Notes: generated from the sequence alone by a model not told the origin. A stretch of 64,000 bases of DNA from Aliivibrio_A kagoshimensis (GCF_050337105.1 NZ_JAKJSQ010000006.1:32059-96058); one strand, 5' to 3'; positions 25,219-34,899 are shown, counted from the first letter of the stretch. Translations and numbers: made by a program.

Positions 25219-26427
25219 CTATTGGGCGCTATATAGAGCAATGATTTCACTGAGCAGTTGTTGACCCAATTGCGCTTTAGAGGTTAAAGGTAATGCTTTT
25301 TCACCCCCTTTCCAGTAAAGGTGTAATGCATTGGTATCGGCGTTAAAACCTTGCCCAGACTTAGAGACATCATTGGCGCAGATAAGATCCAAGTTTTTAC
25401 GTTCAAGTTTGCCTTTAGCATATTGTTCAACATCTTGAGTCTCTGCAGCAAAACCAACGGTGAAGGGTCTCTGTGACTCAAGAGCTGCGACTGAGGCAAC
25501 AATGTCTGGATTTTTAATCATGTCGATCTGCATGCTATCGCTGTCTGCCGTCTTTTTGAGTTTTTGATTGGCGATGGTGCTTGGTTTGAAATCTGCCACG
25601 GCGGCACAGGCAATAAAAATGTTGTGTGATGGTGCAAGGTTCATCACCTCTTGATGCATCTGATCTGCACTCTCTATATCCACTCTAGAAAGGTTGTTTG
25701 GGGTATTGAGATCAACGGGACCGCTGACCAGCGTAACCGTCGCACCGAGCTTTACGGCGGCATCAGCGATTGAGAACCCCATTTTTCCTGAGCTGTGATT
25801 GCTGATGTAGCGAACTGGGTCGATAGCTTCTCTTGTTGGGCCTGCGGTGATCAAAATAGAGATTCCTGCTAAAGTTTTTGGTTGCAGAAAAGCTTCACAG
25901 TGGTGCACTAACTCCATCGGTTCGAGCATTCTTCCTGCGCCAATATCACCACACGCTTGCTCTCCTGATGCTGGGCCCCAAATGGTAAATTCGCGGCGAG
26001 CTAAAGTGGCAAGGTTCTCTTGAGTGGCTTGGTTTTTATACATCTGTTGGTTCATTGCTGGAGCAATGGCCACCGGAGACTCGGTGGCTAGCACAAGCGT
26101 TGAGAGCAGATCGTTACCCATACCGGCAGCAATACGCGCAATGATGTCAGCGGTTGCCGGGGCGATGAGAATGAGATCGGCCCATTTCGCCAGTTCAATG
26201 TGGCCCATCGATGCTTCAGCAGCAGGGTCGAACAGGCTTTCAGAGATTGGGTGGCCAGAGACCGCTTGCATGGTTAATGGGGTGATGAACTCTTGGGCGG
26301 CCTGGGTCATCACAACGCGAACTTGAGCGCCTCTCTCTACCAGCCTTCTAGTGAGTTCAGCACATTTATAGGCAGCAATACCACCGCTGATACCTAAAAG
26401 GATTTTCTTTCCCATTAACATTTGCAT
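25219..26427 (-). CDS. coaBC: Bifunctional phosphopantothenoylcysteine decarboxylase/phosphopantothenate-cysteine ligase
   Basis: CoaBC (Dfp) performs two successive steps of coenzyme A synthesis. In 402 residues, the N-terminal flavoprotein domain (KKILLGISGGIAAYK, active-site region SMGHIELAKWAD, PAMNQQMY) is followed by the CTP-dependent ligase domain (ISILITAGPTREAIDPVRYISNHSSGKMG, AVADFKP, KKT). Three ATG codons lie within the first five; the first (26427) has AGGGA eight bases upstream. It is divergent from radC across 222 bp. Confidence 0.95.
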   Translation of the reverse strand: MQMLMGKKILLGISGGIAAYKCAELTRRLVERGAQVRVVMTQAAQEFITPLTMQAVSGHPISESLFDPAAEASMGHIELAKWADLILIAPATADIIARIAAGMGNDLLSTLVLATESPVAIAPAMNQQMYKNQATQENLATLARREFTIWGPASGEQACGDIGAGRMLEPMELVHHCEAFLQPKTLAGISILITAGPTREAIDPVRYISNHSSGKMGFSIADAAVKLGATVTLVSGPVDLNTPNNLSRVDIESADQMHQEVMNLAPSHNIFIACAAVADFKPSTIANQKLKKTADSDSMQIDMIKNPDIVASVAALESQRPFTVGFAAETQDVEQYAKGKLERKNLDLICANDVSKSGQGFNADTNALHLYWKGGEKALPLTSKAQLGQQLLSEIIALYSAQ

Positions 26428-26649
26428 AATCCGGTTCCCTAGTCGAAGAGAGTAGAAGATATCACAGAATAACCCGAAATAATGAGTAATTCATGTGGGG
26501 CTTTATATGTTAACTGACTCGAAAATAGAACAAAAAAATGACAGCGATGCTCACCAAGATAATAAGTGACTCGAACTGTGATGCTAAACATTCCTCACTC
26601 ATAACGATTACCGCTAGTGTAACGATAAATCCATTAACGTAGAGTCACG

Positions 26650-27342
26650 ATGGAAAAAGAGAGAGTTACTCAGATTAAATCGCTACCGATAGAGTCAAGG
26701 CCTAGAGAAAAACTGATCGCTCGGGGGCCGCAAGCGTTGAGTGATGCCGAGCTTCTGGCCATCTTCTTTCGAGTTGGTGTCAAGGGGATGAATGCCATCG
26801 AACTGGCTGAAAGTGTACTCACCACGTTTGGCTCTCTGCGCGGGCTATTTGCGGCGTCACAATCTCAATTTTGCTCTTACAAAGGATTGGGTGAAGCGAA
26901 ATATGCCCAGCTGCAAGCGGTACTTGAGATGACGCAGCGCTACTTAGCTGAAACGGTGAGTAGAGGGGACGCACTAAGTTGTCCGGATGATACCAAGCGC
27001 CTATTAACCTCTCTATTAAGGGATCGGGATAGAGAGGTGTTCTTAGTCTTATATCTAAATAACCAGAATCAGATGATCACTCACGAAGTACTTTTTGAGG
27101 GTACGATAGGGGCTGCATCGGTCTATCCACGAGAGGTGGTAAAAAAATCGTTAGAAAATAATGCAGCGGCCCTCATATTAGCGCATAATCACCCCTCAGG
27201 TTTGGCTGAGCCCAGTCAAGCTGATAGGCGTATTACACGAAGAATTACGGATGCTTTATCCCTTGTGGATATCCGAGTGTTAGACCACTTTGTCATCGGA
27301 GACGGAGAGGTAGTTTCTTTCGCTGAAAGAGGCTGGATCTGA
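26650..27342 (+). CDS. radC: RadC family protein (JAB/MPN domain)
   Basis: The 230-residue protein has an N-terminal helix-hairpin-helix-like part (SDAELLAIFFRVGVKGMNAIELAESVL) and a C-terminal MPN+/JAB metalloprotease-like domain. Its zinc motif appears as AHNHPSG near residues 178-184 with the later acidic residue in SQADRRITRR. Despite the name, a repair role is doubtful in the literature. It lies between coaBC and rpmB, the standard position in gammaproteobacteria. Confidence 0.93.
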   Translation: MEKERVTQIKSLPIESRPREKLIARGPQALSDAELLAIFFRVGVKGMNAIELAESVLTTFGSLRGLFAASQSQFCSYKGLGEAKYAQLQAVLEMTQRYLAETVSRGDALSCPDDTKRLLTSLLRDRDREVFLVLYLNNQNQMITHEVLFEGTIGAASVYPREVVKKSLENNAAALILAHNHPSGLAEPSQADRRITRRITDALSLVDIRVLDHFVIGDGEVVSFAERGWI

Positions 27343-27391
27343 CGTTTGAATAAAAAAAGATCAAAAAAGCGCGAAAATAGTCGGATCGGGC

Positions 27392-27420
27392 TTGAGCAAT
27401 TTCGTTCTAGTTAGTATAAT
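27392..27420 (+). promoter_or_regulatory. Sigma-70 promoter for rpmB-rpmG
   Basis: The -35 TTGAGC (27392-27397) and a perfect -10 TATAAT (27415-27420) are separated by exactly 17 bp. They lie about 90 bp ahead of the rpmB start, followed by GCGCGACC as in a discriminator rich in GC, typical of ribosomal-protein promoters. Confidence 0.8.
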
Positions 27421-27511
27421 GCGCGACCTTTGATAGCCTTGAAATGGGATTCCATTGTGGTTTAGTGCCACCAAGGTGATATCATGCTGAAACGATTTGG
27501 AGAAGACAGAA

Positions 27512-27748
27512 ATGTCCCGAGTATGCCAAGTAACTGGTAAGCGTCCTGTAACGGGTAACAACCGTTCACACGCTAAAAATGCCACCAAGCGTCGTTTTCT
27601 GCCGAACCTACAAACTCATCGTTTCTGGGTAGAAAGCGAAAAACGCTTCGTTAAACTTCGTCTAACCGCTAAAGGTATGCGTATTATTGATAAGAAAGGC
27701 ATTGAAGCCGTTCTTGTTGACATCCGTACCCGTGGCGAGAACGTTTAA
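27512..27748 (+). CDS. rpmB: 50S ribosomal protein L28
   Basis: L28 is 78 residues, beginning MSRVCQVTGKRPVTGNNRSHAKN, the family signature. The ATG at 27512 was chosen because the five codons upstream are not part of the L28 family; GGAGAAG lies 8-14 bp upstream. It ends 13 bp before rpmG. The protein is basic, as expected, and is preceded by a strong promoter. Confidence 0.97.
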   Translation: MSRVCQVTGKRPVTGNNRSHAKNATKRRFLPNLQTHRFWVESEKRFVKLRLTAKGMRIIDKKGIEAVLVDIRTRGENV

Positions 27749-27761
27749 GAGGATTTAGAGA

Positions 27762-27929
27762 ATGGCTAAAGGCATTCGTGAGAAGATTAAATTAGTATCA
27801 TCAGCTGGTACTGGTCACTTCTACACTACTGATAAGAACAAACGTAACATGCCAGGAAAAATGGAGATCAAAAAATATGATCCTGTTGTTCGTCAGCACG
27901 TTATGTACAAAGAAGCTAAAATCAAATAA
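27762..27929 (+). CDS. rpmG: 50S ribosomal protein L33
   Basis: This 55-residue gene reads MAKGIREKIKLVSSAGTGHF, continues with YTTDKNKRNMPGKMEIKKYD, and ends with VVRQHVMYKEAKIK, matching gammaproteobacterial L33, a zinc-ribbon-free form lacking the cysteine pairs. AGAGGATTTAGAGA precedes the ATG. It completes the rpmB-rpmG operon and is followed by a strong terminator. Confidence 0.97.
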   Translation: MAKGIREKIKLVSSAGTGHFYTTDKNKRNMPGKMEIKKYDPVVRQHVMYKEAKIK

Positions 27930-27957
27930 TTATTTGAGTTAAGTTTATTTTGTATCG

Positions 27958-27986
27958 AAACCCAGCTTTGTTGCTGGGTTTTTTTT
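27958..27986 (+). terminator. Rho-independent terminator after rpmG
   Basis: The stem CCCAGC / GCTGGG (extended by AAA/TTT) with a six-base loop is followed by eight T. It lies 28 bp downstream of the rpmG stop codon. Confidence 0.92.
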
Positions 27987-28061
27987 GTTTTGAAAAAAGA
28001 GGTGAGAGCCAAACATGTGATATCTTGAATGGATAACTCTTCTCATACAGTAAAGGAATTT

Positions 28062-28550
28062 ATGAAACTCTCGCGTCGTGGTTGGAATAATCTATTGATG
28101 CTGTTTGTCATTGCGTTTATTGCGGTGTTGCAGTTGCCTAATATCATTAGTAAACATCTGACGCCTCCTGAAACAAGCTCCCAATCAACAGCCTATCTGC
28201 TACCACTAAACAGTACAATTTATCGCATCAACTTCCCTCAGCTCTCAATCACGCAAAAAGAGGGGCATTGGTTTTCAAGTGATGACAACAGCCTTGAACA
28301 GCAAAAAATAGCAGAAGTGGTGCAACACTGGAGTGAACTTCAAGGCAGTATTGTTACCGATGAGATGAGAAAGAAGCTACCTCTGCCTCTGCCGTCAACG
28401 GTTGAGGTTTGGATCGAGGATCATGAAGAGCCGCAACGCATTACTGTTTATCAGCTGCCAACCTTCTGGTTATTTAAAAATGGTCTCGCGGATCCGATAG
28501 CGGTAACGGTGGAGAGTGACTATCTATTTTTTAATTGGCCTACACCGTAA
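28062..28550 (+). CDS. Membrane-anchored hypothetical protein upstream of mutM
   Basis: The 162-residue protein starts at the ATG at 28062, which has AAAGGA six bases before it; an in-frame ATG 11 codons upstream lacks this. After a short basic N-terminus (KLSRRGWNN) comes one membrane helix (LLMLFVIAFIAVLQLPNII), then about 130 soluble residues likely facing the periplasm, with no catalytic motif that I recognise. It ends 25 bp before mutM and is likely co-transcribed with it. Similar small anchored proteins occur beside mutM in vibrios; the function is unknown. Confidence 0.75.
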   Translation: MKLSRRGWNNLLMLFVIAFIAVLQLPNIISKHLTPPETSSQSTAYLLPLNSTIYRINFPQLSITQKEGHWFSSDDNSLEQQKIAEVVQHWSELQGSIVTDEMRKKLPLPLPSTVEVWIEDHEEPQRITVYQLPTFWLFKNGLADPIAVTVESDYLFFNWPTP

Positions 28551-28575
28551 TACTGCATGAAGATAAGGAGATATT

Positions 28576-29391
28576 ATGCCTGAGTTACCAGAAGTTGAAG
28601 TGAGCCGTTTGGGTATCTCGCCATACCTCGTCGGTGAGACCATCAGTGATATTACGGTTAGGCAGCCACAACTGCGCTGGTTGGTGCCTCAAGAGTTGCA
28701 ACGTCTCGTAGGCTGCGTGATTACCAAAATCTCCCGTAGAGCCAAATATCTATTGATTGAGACAGAGAAGGGCACTGCCATTATTCATTTAGGCATGTCT
28801 GGTAGCTTGAGAATATTACATCAGCGAGAAACGGCGGGTAAACATGATCACGTGGATCTTGAGGTGGCCAGTGGCGTGGTGCTGCGATATAACGATCCGA
28901 GGCGATTTGGTTCATGGTTATGGGCCGATATAGGCGCTGTACATAAAGTACTGTCAAAGTTAGGCCCAGAGCCATTAAGTGACGACTTTCACCTCGATTA
29001 TTTGGTAGAAAAAGCGAAGAATAAAAAAACAGTAGCCAAGCAGTTTGTGATGAACAATGCGGTGGTGGTAGGCGTGGGGAATATTTATGCCAGCGAAGCG
29101 CTTTTTCTTTCGGGAATTCATCCCTTGCAGCCAATTGGTGACTTATCAGAACATAAACTGGATACCTTATTAAAGCAGATTAAAAAGACATTAACCGCGG
29201 CCATTGAACAAGGTGGTACTACCTTAAAAGATTTTACACAAGCAGATGGAAAGCCCGGCTATTTTGCGCAAGAACTCTATGTGTATGGACGAACGGGAGA
29301 GCCTTGCTTACAGTGTCAAACAGCCATTGTAGAGATGAAGATTGGCCAAAGAAACAGCTTTTACTGTGAGCAATGCCAAAAGTTAATCTAG
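28576..29391 (+). CDS. mutM: Formamidopyrimidine-DNA glycosylase MutM (Fpg)
   Basis: MutM removes 8-oxoguanine and formamidopyrimidines from DNA. It has 271 residues starting MPELPEVEVSRLGI, with catalytic Pro2 and Glu3 after Met removal, the catalytic Lys in SRRAKYLLIE, the helix-two-turn-helix near GNIYASEALF, and a C-terminal zinc finger with spacing C-X2-C-X16-C-X2-C (CLQC...CEQC). AAGGAG precedes the ATG. Its order with coaD is that of vibrios. Confidence 0.97.
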   Translation: MPELPEVEVSRLGISPYLVGETISDITVRQPQLRWLVPQELQRLVGCVITKISRRAKYLLIETEKGTAIIHLGMSGSLRILHQRETAGKHDHVDLEVASGVVLRYNDPRRFGSWLWADIGAVHKVLSKLGPEPLSDDFHLDYLVEKAKNKKTVAKQFVMNNAVVVGVGNIYASEALFLSGIHPLQPIGDLSEHKLDTLLKQIKKTLTAAIEQGGTTLKDFTQADGKPGYFAQELYVYGRTGEPCLQCQTAIVEMKIGQRNSFYCEQCQKLI

Positions 29392-29462
29392 AGATCAATA
29401 GCGTTCGATGCTGATGTGGCATGCTATGAGCTGCAGTTTGTAAATTATAGGCATCAATATCC

Positions 29463-31439
29463 ATGTTTTTGAAAAATACCCGTCACTTGAATCACACTAT
29501 TTGGGTTCAAATCCTCACCATTACCTTGATTCTGTTTTGTGCTCGAGTGATCTTCTTCTTGAATGTGGGACATTTGGATCTTTTTACCGAAAAAAGCAGT
29601 GATCTACAACGTGCCTTTTTTACCGGTTTTCGTTTCGATATTAAAGTGGCCGCTATTGCCTTTGCACCGCTATTTCTGCTTGGACTGTTTACCGCCTCTT
29701 TCTCTTCACTCTATTCGAAACTGCGTGCCATATTTCCTTGGTATGGCTTAGTGATCTGCTTTTTAGTCACCGCCTTCTCGATTGGTAACTACTACTACTT
29801 TAAAACTTACGGTAACCATTTTGATCTGTTTGTGTATGGATTCTTTGATGATGATACCGAAGCGGTGATGAAAAATGCCTGGGCTGATTACCCCATTATT
29901 CGCTCGTTTCTAGCTTCCATCTTGGTCACAGCGGTTTATGTGGCCGTGATGAAAAGGGTGAATGTCAATCGTATTGAAGTTGATGACGTCAAACGTCATA
30001 AAGGGGTTATGACTGGCTTAGTGATTATTAGTGTACTTGGTATTGCTTTTTTTGCCCGAGGATCGTTGGGAACCTTTCCACTGAAACGGTATCACGCCCA
30101 TGTTTCAGAAGTGGATATTATCAATAAAATAACCCCCAATGCGTTATTAGCCCTTGAGTGGGCGAAAACCGACTACAAAAATCAGGGAAAATTTGATGTT
30201 GTGGATGCCTCTGCCTTAAAAGCGCAGATGCAAAAAGTACTCGGTAAACCCAATACTCAGTTTACCACCGAAAAAAATAGCTATTTAGCAGAGAATAAGC
30301 CCCATGTTGTGATGGCCTTGATGGAAGGTATGGGGGCTAATGTGCTGATCGAAGATGACTATCCTCGTAATGATGTTTTGGGAAGCTTACGCTCGGCATT
30401 TGACGATGATTATCTTTTTACTCGATTTTTAGCAGAAACTTCAGCCACCATAGATACCATTGTAAACATGGTAGCCAAAAGCAATGTGCCGACCATCGGG
30501 CACTCATCAGCACAAAAACAGGTGATTGAAGGCCGAGCCATGCTGCCATACAAACAGGCTGGTTATAAAACCATCTTTATTACGGCAGGCAATGGCATGT
30601 GGCGTAATGTGGCCAACTATCTGCCTATGCAAGGGTTTGACTTAGTGCTAGATGAAAACAGTATTAAGGATGCCTTTCCTGAGTCGGCACAATATGCAGC
30701 GGCTTGGGGCCTGCCCGATGAGTACGTGTTTAAGTTAGCCAATAAACTATTAGATGAGGCGCAGCAGCCACTGTTTATCTACCTATTGACGGTCACCAAT
30801 CACACCCCCTATAAAGCGCCAAACAGTTACTCTGTAAAACCGATTAAAGCGAGTGAACAGCTGCTAACCAGGATGGGGGATGGTGAAGAGGAAGCGGAGG
30901 CGTTGCTGTCAACTTATCAATATGCGGCTGATTCTCTTGGTAACTTTATCGCATCGATAAAAAATTCTGATTTAGGAAAACAAACTGTTATCGCTGCAAC
31001 GGGTGATCATAGAATCCGTGGTTTTACACTTAAAGAGCCGGATGATTTGGCGTTAAAGCATGCCGTTCCTTTTTACCTCTATCTACCGCAGCCGATCAAA
31101 GAGAGGGTTGAGTTACACTATGACCCTAAACGAGTCGGCTCACACAAAGATATCTTCCCCACCCTGTATGCGTTTAGCTTATCTGAGGCGAATTACTCAT
31201 CCCTTGGGGGAAGAAACATGTTAGCTGAGAGTGATACGTTCTCTTTTGGCTTTAACCCTGAGCTCACTCTGACAGAGCAAGGGGTGTTTAAAAATAAACA
31301 GCCCGAGAAGCTCTATCGCTGGAGTGATAAGACGATGTTAACCACAGAGTTAACAGAGAGCGAAAACAACCAACCCAATGTGGGGAACGACTATCAACGA
31401 TTGGCGACGCTCTATATTAACGATCAAGTTACTCGCTAA
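29463..31439 (+). CDS. LTA synthase family / phosphoglycerol transferase-like membrane sulfatase-fold protein
   Basis: The 658-residue protein has about five membrane helices in residues 1-205 and an extracytoplasmic sulfatase-fold domain from about residue 275. Metal/active-site landmarks are VVMALMEGMG, the presumed nucleophilic Thr region TSATIDTIVN, FITAGNGMWR and TGDHRIRG. The family contains LtaS and OpgB-type phosphoglycerol transferases and phosphoethanolamine transferases. The usual ESWG sequence around the metal-binding Glu reads EGMG here. The acceptor is likely an envelope glycan or lipid, unproven. Its 3' end overlaps coaD by 11 bp. Confidence 0.82.
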   Translation: MFLKNTRHLNHTIWVQILTITLILFCARVIFFLNVGHLDLFTEKSSDLQRAFFTGFRFDIKVAAIAFAPLFLLGLFTASFSSLYSKLRAIFPWYGLVICFLVTAFSIGNYYYFKTYGNHFDLFVYGFFDDDTEAVMKNAWADYPIIRSFLASILVTAVYVAVMKRVNVNRIEVDDVKRHKGVMTGLVIISVLGIAFFARGSLGTFPLKRYHAHVSEVDIINKITPNALLALEWAKTDYKNQGKFDVVDASALKAQMQKVLGKPNTQFTTEKNSYLAENKPHVVMALMEGMGANVLIEDDYPRNDVLGSLRSAFDDDYLFTRFLAETSATIDTIVNMVAKSNVPTIGHSSAQKQVIEGRAMLPYKQAGYKTIFITAGNGMWRNVANYLPMQGFDLVLDENSIKDAFPESAQYAAAWGLPDEYVFKLANKLLDEAQQPLFIYLLTVTNHTPYKAPNSYSVKPIKASEQLLTRMGDGEEEAEALLSTYQYAADSLGNFIASIKNSDLGKQTVIAATGDHRIRGFTLKEPDDLALKHAVPFYLYLPQPIKERVELHYDPKRVGSHKDIFPTLYAFSLSEANYSSLGGRNMLAESDTFSFGFNPELTLTEQGVFKNKQPEKLYRWSDKTMLTTELTESENNQPNVGNDYQRLATLYINDQVTR

Positions 31440-31914
31440 TTTTTTTAGTGGCGAGCTGCTGGGCAATAAAAGGAGGAACGAATTGTGATACGTCTCCACC
31501 GTGCAGCGCCACTTCACGAACAATGGTTGATGAGAGAAAGGCGAACTCTTCAGAAGGGGTAAGAAAAACACTCTCTAAATCTGGCATTAAGCGGCGATAT
31601 AAGTTAGTTAGACCAAACTCATATTCGAAATCCATCGTTGTCCGTAACCCACGGATCAGTAGATTCGCCTGCTGCTGTTTTGCAAAGTCCACCAGTAGGC
31701 CTGAGAAGCCAACAACCGTGACATTATCAAGATGTGCCAGAACCTGTTTTGCCATCTCCACCCGCTCATTAAGCATAAACATGGTTTTTTTGCTTGGGCT
31801 TGCGGCCACTGCGACGATAATCTGCTCAAACATTTTTGAAGAACGTTCGATTAAATTGATGTGGCCATAGGTGATAGGATCAAAGGTTCCAGGGTAGATT
31901 ACTCGTGTTGTCAT
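31429..31914 (-). CDS. coaD: Phosphopantetheine adenylyltransferase
   Basis: CoaD makes dephospho-CoA from phosphopantetheine and ATP. The 161 residues include the nucleotidyltransferase motif (T/H)xGH as TYGH in YPGTFDPITYGHINLIER and the C-terminal FLSSTIVREVALHGGDVSQFVP. It is read leftward, convergent with the LTA-synthase-like gene, and marks the conserved left edge of the Vibrio LPS core locus. Confidence 0.96.
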   Translation of the reverse strand: MTTRVIYPGTFDPITYGHINLIERSSKMFEQIIVAVAASPSKKTMFMLNERVEMAKQVLAHLDNVTVVGFSGLLVDFAKQQQANLLIRGLRTTMDFEYEFGLTNLYRRLMPDLESVFLTPSEEFAFLSSTIVREVALHGGDVSQFVPPFIAQQLATKKISE

Positions 31915-32043
31915 GCTACTCTCAATACTGTTTTTTTGATGTCATTGAAAAGATAGTATCAAAAATGGCAAAAACGGGTTAGAAAAACCAGTAAAAAACG
32001 AGATAATGGGTATGAATGATGAAAACACGATTAGAGAAGTGAC

Positions 32044-33078
32044 ATGAAAAAAATTCTGGTGATTAGAAACGACAAAATTGGCGACTTTATGCTGGCATGG
32101 CCGAGTTTTGCGATGCTAAAAGCGTCGATGCCCGATTGTCATGTGACAGCTTTGGTGCCTAAATATACCAAGGATCTTGCAGAGTTGTGCCCTTGGATTG
32201 ACAGTGTGATCATAGATTCAACCAAAAATGCTGACAAACAGCAGCAGAAGGCTCTGGTTGATGAGATTAAGCAGGGGAGCTTTGACGCCGCCATCAATCT
32301 GTTTTCAACCACCTATAATGCTCTGTTAGTGTGGAAAGCTCGAATTCCCTATCGCTTAGCCCCTGCAACTAAGCTTGCTCAACTGTTTTATAATCGCCGA
32401 ATTAAGCAAAAACGCTCTCAATCGGCCAAACCTGAGTATCAATATAACTTGGATTTAGTCCGAACCTTTTTGACAGAGCACAAGGTTGATATTGTTGAGC
32501 CTAGCGCGCCGTTTTTTACCTTTGATAGTGCATTAATCGCCGAACAGAAACAGAAGTTGGTCGAGCAATTAAGCCTCTCAGCCGACAAACCATGGGTCTA
32601 TGTGCATGTTGGTACTGGCGGGTCATCGAATAATCTCTCACTAGAGCAGTACGCACAGCTGATTATGGGTTTAAAGGCGGATGTGGAGGTGGTATTAACC
32701 GCTGGACCGGGCGAAGAGAAAAAAGCCAAAGAGTTAAAAATTCAGTTACAGCAGCAAGGTGTTGAGGTTGCGGTGTATGATAAAAATGACGGTTTGGTGG
32801 ACTTTACCTGTTCGATCGCCTGTGCTGATCTCTTTATCGCCGGCTCCACTGGTCCATTGCACATTGCAGCGACAGTTGATGTTCCCACTATAGGCTTCTT
32901 CCCCAATAAACGCTCATCAACGCCGTTACGTTGGCTGCCGCTGAACTCAGAAGGGCGTCATTTAGCCTTCTGTCCACCAAAAAGCGGAGATGAAAAAAGC
33001 GAAGCGGATATGAGCCTTATCGATATCAATAAGACTCTCACTGAGGTTAATCCTTGGGCGGAGCAGTACTTGTCTTAA
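32044..33078 (+). CDS. Glycosyltransferase family 9 (ADP-heptose:LPS heptosyltransferase family)
   Basis: The 344-residue GT-B protein begins MKKILVIRNDKIGDFMLAWPS, the GT9 N-terminal signature, and has the C-terminal donor site AGSTGPLHIAATVDVPTIGFF. GT9 members transfer heptose to the LPS inner core; whether this is a heptosyltransferase III or another core enzyme cannot be told. Its last 32 bp overlap the convergent GT2 gene. It heads the coaD-side LPS core locus with its own upstream region of 129 bp. Confidence 0.88.
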   Translation: MKKILVIRNDKIGDFMLAWPSFAMLKASMPDCHVTALVPKYTKDLAELCPWIDSVIIDSTKNADKQQQKALVDEIKQGSFDAAINLFSTTYNALLVWKARIPYRLAPATKLAQLFYNRRIKQKRSQSAKPEYQYNLDLVRTFLTEHKVDIVEPSAPFFTFDSALIAEQKQKLVEQLSLSADKPWVYVHVGTGGSSNNLSLEQYAQLIMGLKADVEVVLTAGPGEEKKAKELKIQLQQQGVEVAVYDKNDGLVDFTCSIACADLFIAGSTGPLHIAATVDVPTIGFFPNKRSSTPLRWLPLNSEGRHLAFCPPKSGDEKSEADMSLIDINKTLTEVNPWAEQYLS

Positions 33079-33841
33079 TCCATAAGTCCGCGTATTTTAC
33101 AAACGTAGAATGCGCCGAGAGCAGGGAGAGTAAAAATCCCTGCTTACCATCTAAAAATCCCGCCTTGATGATGTACATCTTCACGAAACAAGCAATAGCG
33201 TGAGTGATACCTTGGCCAATACTGCTTTTTTTACCGCGAGCTTCTCTCTGTTTGGCCCAAGCTTCGGCGTAACCGGCAGACTTCACCAGGTAGTGGTTCA
33301 GATCGTTATAGGTGTAGTGAATCGCATCCCCAGAGAGGTTCTCAACGTTCATCGTGTCTGAAATTTCAACTTTTTCATGCACCAACGAATCATCATATTG
33401 AGTTAGCGTGGCCGGGTATAAACGCACCACGCGATCAGGGTACCAACCACAGTGACGAATATAGCGACCAAATACCCAACTTAAACGAGATATCTTATAC
33501 AGGGTATTGGGTTTATTGTCGGTCACGGCTTGTTGAATGCTCAATTTCAGCTCTGGCGTGACGCGTTCATCGGCATCTAACCACAATACGAAATCCGATT
33601 CTATATGCTGCTGAGCCAATCGACGCTGCGTGCCAAATCCTTGCCAATCTTCATTCACAAAAAATTTCTCGGTGTACTCTGAAGCGATCGCTTTTGTTGC
33701 ATCGCTGCTTCCCGAGTCTAAGATCACGATCTCATCCACCCAATCTTTCACGGTATCTAAACACGCCTTTAAGTGTTTCTCTTCATTCTTGACGATTAAT
33801 GCAACCGCGAGAGTGGCTGTGGATGTGCTGTTGGTTGGCAT
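33047..33841 (-). CDS. Glycosyltransferase family 2, WaaE/LgtF type LPS core transferase
   Basis: The 264-residue protein starts with VALIVKNEEKHLKACLDTVKDWVDEIVILDSGSSD, followed by QRRLAQQHIESDFVLWLDADERV (DAD metal site) and RHCGWYPDRVVRLY. This set is typical of the WaaE/LgtF beta-1,4-glucosyltransferases that add glucose to heptose I in the LPS core. It lies two bases after the GT9 gene upstream on the same strand, indicating an operon. The sugar and linkage are inferred from the family. Confidence 0.85.
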   Translation of the reverse strand: MPTNSTSTATLAVALIVKNEEKHLKACLDTVKDWVDEIVILDSGSSDATKAIASEYTEKFFVNEDWQGFGTQRRLAQQHIESDFVLWLDADERVTPELKLSIQQAVTDNKPNTLYKISRLSWVFGRYIRHCGWYPDRVVRLYPATLTQYDDSLVHEKVEISDTMNVENLSGDAIHYTYNDLNHYLVKSAGYAEAWAKQREARGKKSSIGQGITHAIACFVKMYIIKAGFLDGKQGFLLSLLSAHSTFVKYADLWIKTSTAPPKD

Positions 33842-33843
33842 AG

Positions 33844-34899
33844 TTACTCCGAATGCTGCGAGTGAATAATAGGTGATAGGCTGTTTTTTACCCTCTCAAC
33901 CGTAATGTCTGACATGAGATCTTCCCCTTTTACACGGGTACTCCAAGCCAGTTGGTCAATCGGTTTGTTATGTTGTTTTTGGGCATGATGTTCATACACA
34001 CTGACCACTCTGTCGAGATCGTTATAGGGACCAGTACGTTTTGGGTTACTGTGGGCATATAACCCAATCACCGGAGTGCCTTGCGTGGTGGCAATATGCG
34101 CAGGACCTGAATCAGGGGCAATCACTACATCGGCGCGTTTTAGCACAGCAGTTAATTGCTTAAGGGAGGTCTTGCCAATTAAGTTAATCACCTCGCCACT
34201 CATTTTCTGTGTAATACGCTTACCAAGTTCAATCTCTCTTGGCGCAGGGGATCCACATAACACCACGTTACAACCTTGCTCTAATGCGTAATCGGCAATT
34301 TGTGCATAGCCTTCCATTGACCAGTTTCGCTCATCTTTACTAGCGGCTGGTGAGATAACCACTGTTTTACCCTTGGTAGGAAACGCATTGATTGCAAAAT
34401 CATTATCGTCAGCAGAAAGAGGGATATTCCAGAAAGGAACTGACTTTGGAACGCCAATAAACTGAGCAAAAGAGAAGAAGCTATCCAGAACGTGGGCAGA
34501 AGCGGTATCGGTGATCTTTTTATTGGTGAATAACCACTGCCCCTCTTTGGCTCTTTTACGATTAAATCCGACTTTGTACTTGGCTTTGATGCCTAAGGTG
34601 AGAATGCTGGCTCGAAGCGCTAACTGCATATGCAGCAGAGCATCGAATTTCTGATCACCAAGCTGCTTCCAAACGTGTTTCATGCCAGCGAAGCCTGTTT
34701 TTTTATCAAACACAACCACGTTTATATTGGGCAGATCATGAATCAGTTGCGCTTCAATCTTTCCGACAATCCAAGTGATCTTAGTGCTCGGCCAGTGAGA
34801 TTGAATCGCTTGCACAGCAGAAACGGCATGGCAGACGTCGCCAATTGCTGAAAGTCTTAAAATACAGATGGATTTTGGAGCAGAAGAGAAAAGAGCCAT
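33844..34899 (-). CDS. Glycosyltransferase family 9, heptosyltransferase I (WaaC)-like
   Basis: This GT9 protein has about 351 residues when started at the ATG at 34899 (MALFSSAPKSICILRLSAIGDVCHAV). The frame also reaches an ATG 17 codons earlier with no better ribosome site. RLSAIGDVCHAVSAVQ is the GT9 signature with the catalytic Asp, and APDSGPAHIATTQGTPVIGLYAHSNPKRTGPY is the ADP-heptose site. The TGPY ending is usual for WaaC/VC0225-type proteins. It is encoded just ahead of the WaaE-like gene, so both act early in core assembly. Confidence 0.85.
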   Translation of the reverse strand: MALFSSAPKSICILRLSAIGDVCHAVSAVQAIQSHWPSTKITWIVGKIEAQLIHDLPNINVVVFDKKTGFAGMKHVWKQLGDQKFDALLHMQLALRASILTLGIKAKYKVGFNRKRAKEGQWLFTNKKITDTASAHVLDSFFSFAQFIGVPKSVPFWNIPLSADDNDFAINAFPTKGKTVVISPAASKDERNWSMEGYAQIADYALEQGCNVVLCGSPAPREIELGKRITQKMSGEVINLIGKTSLKQLTAVLKRADVVIAPDSGPAHIATTQGTPVIGLYAHSNPKRTGPYNDLDRVVSVYEHHAQKQHNKPIDQLAWSTRVKGEDLMSDITVERVKNSLSPIIHSQHSE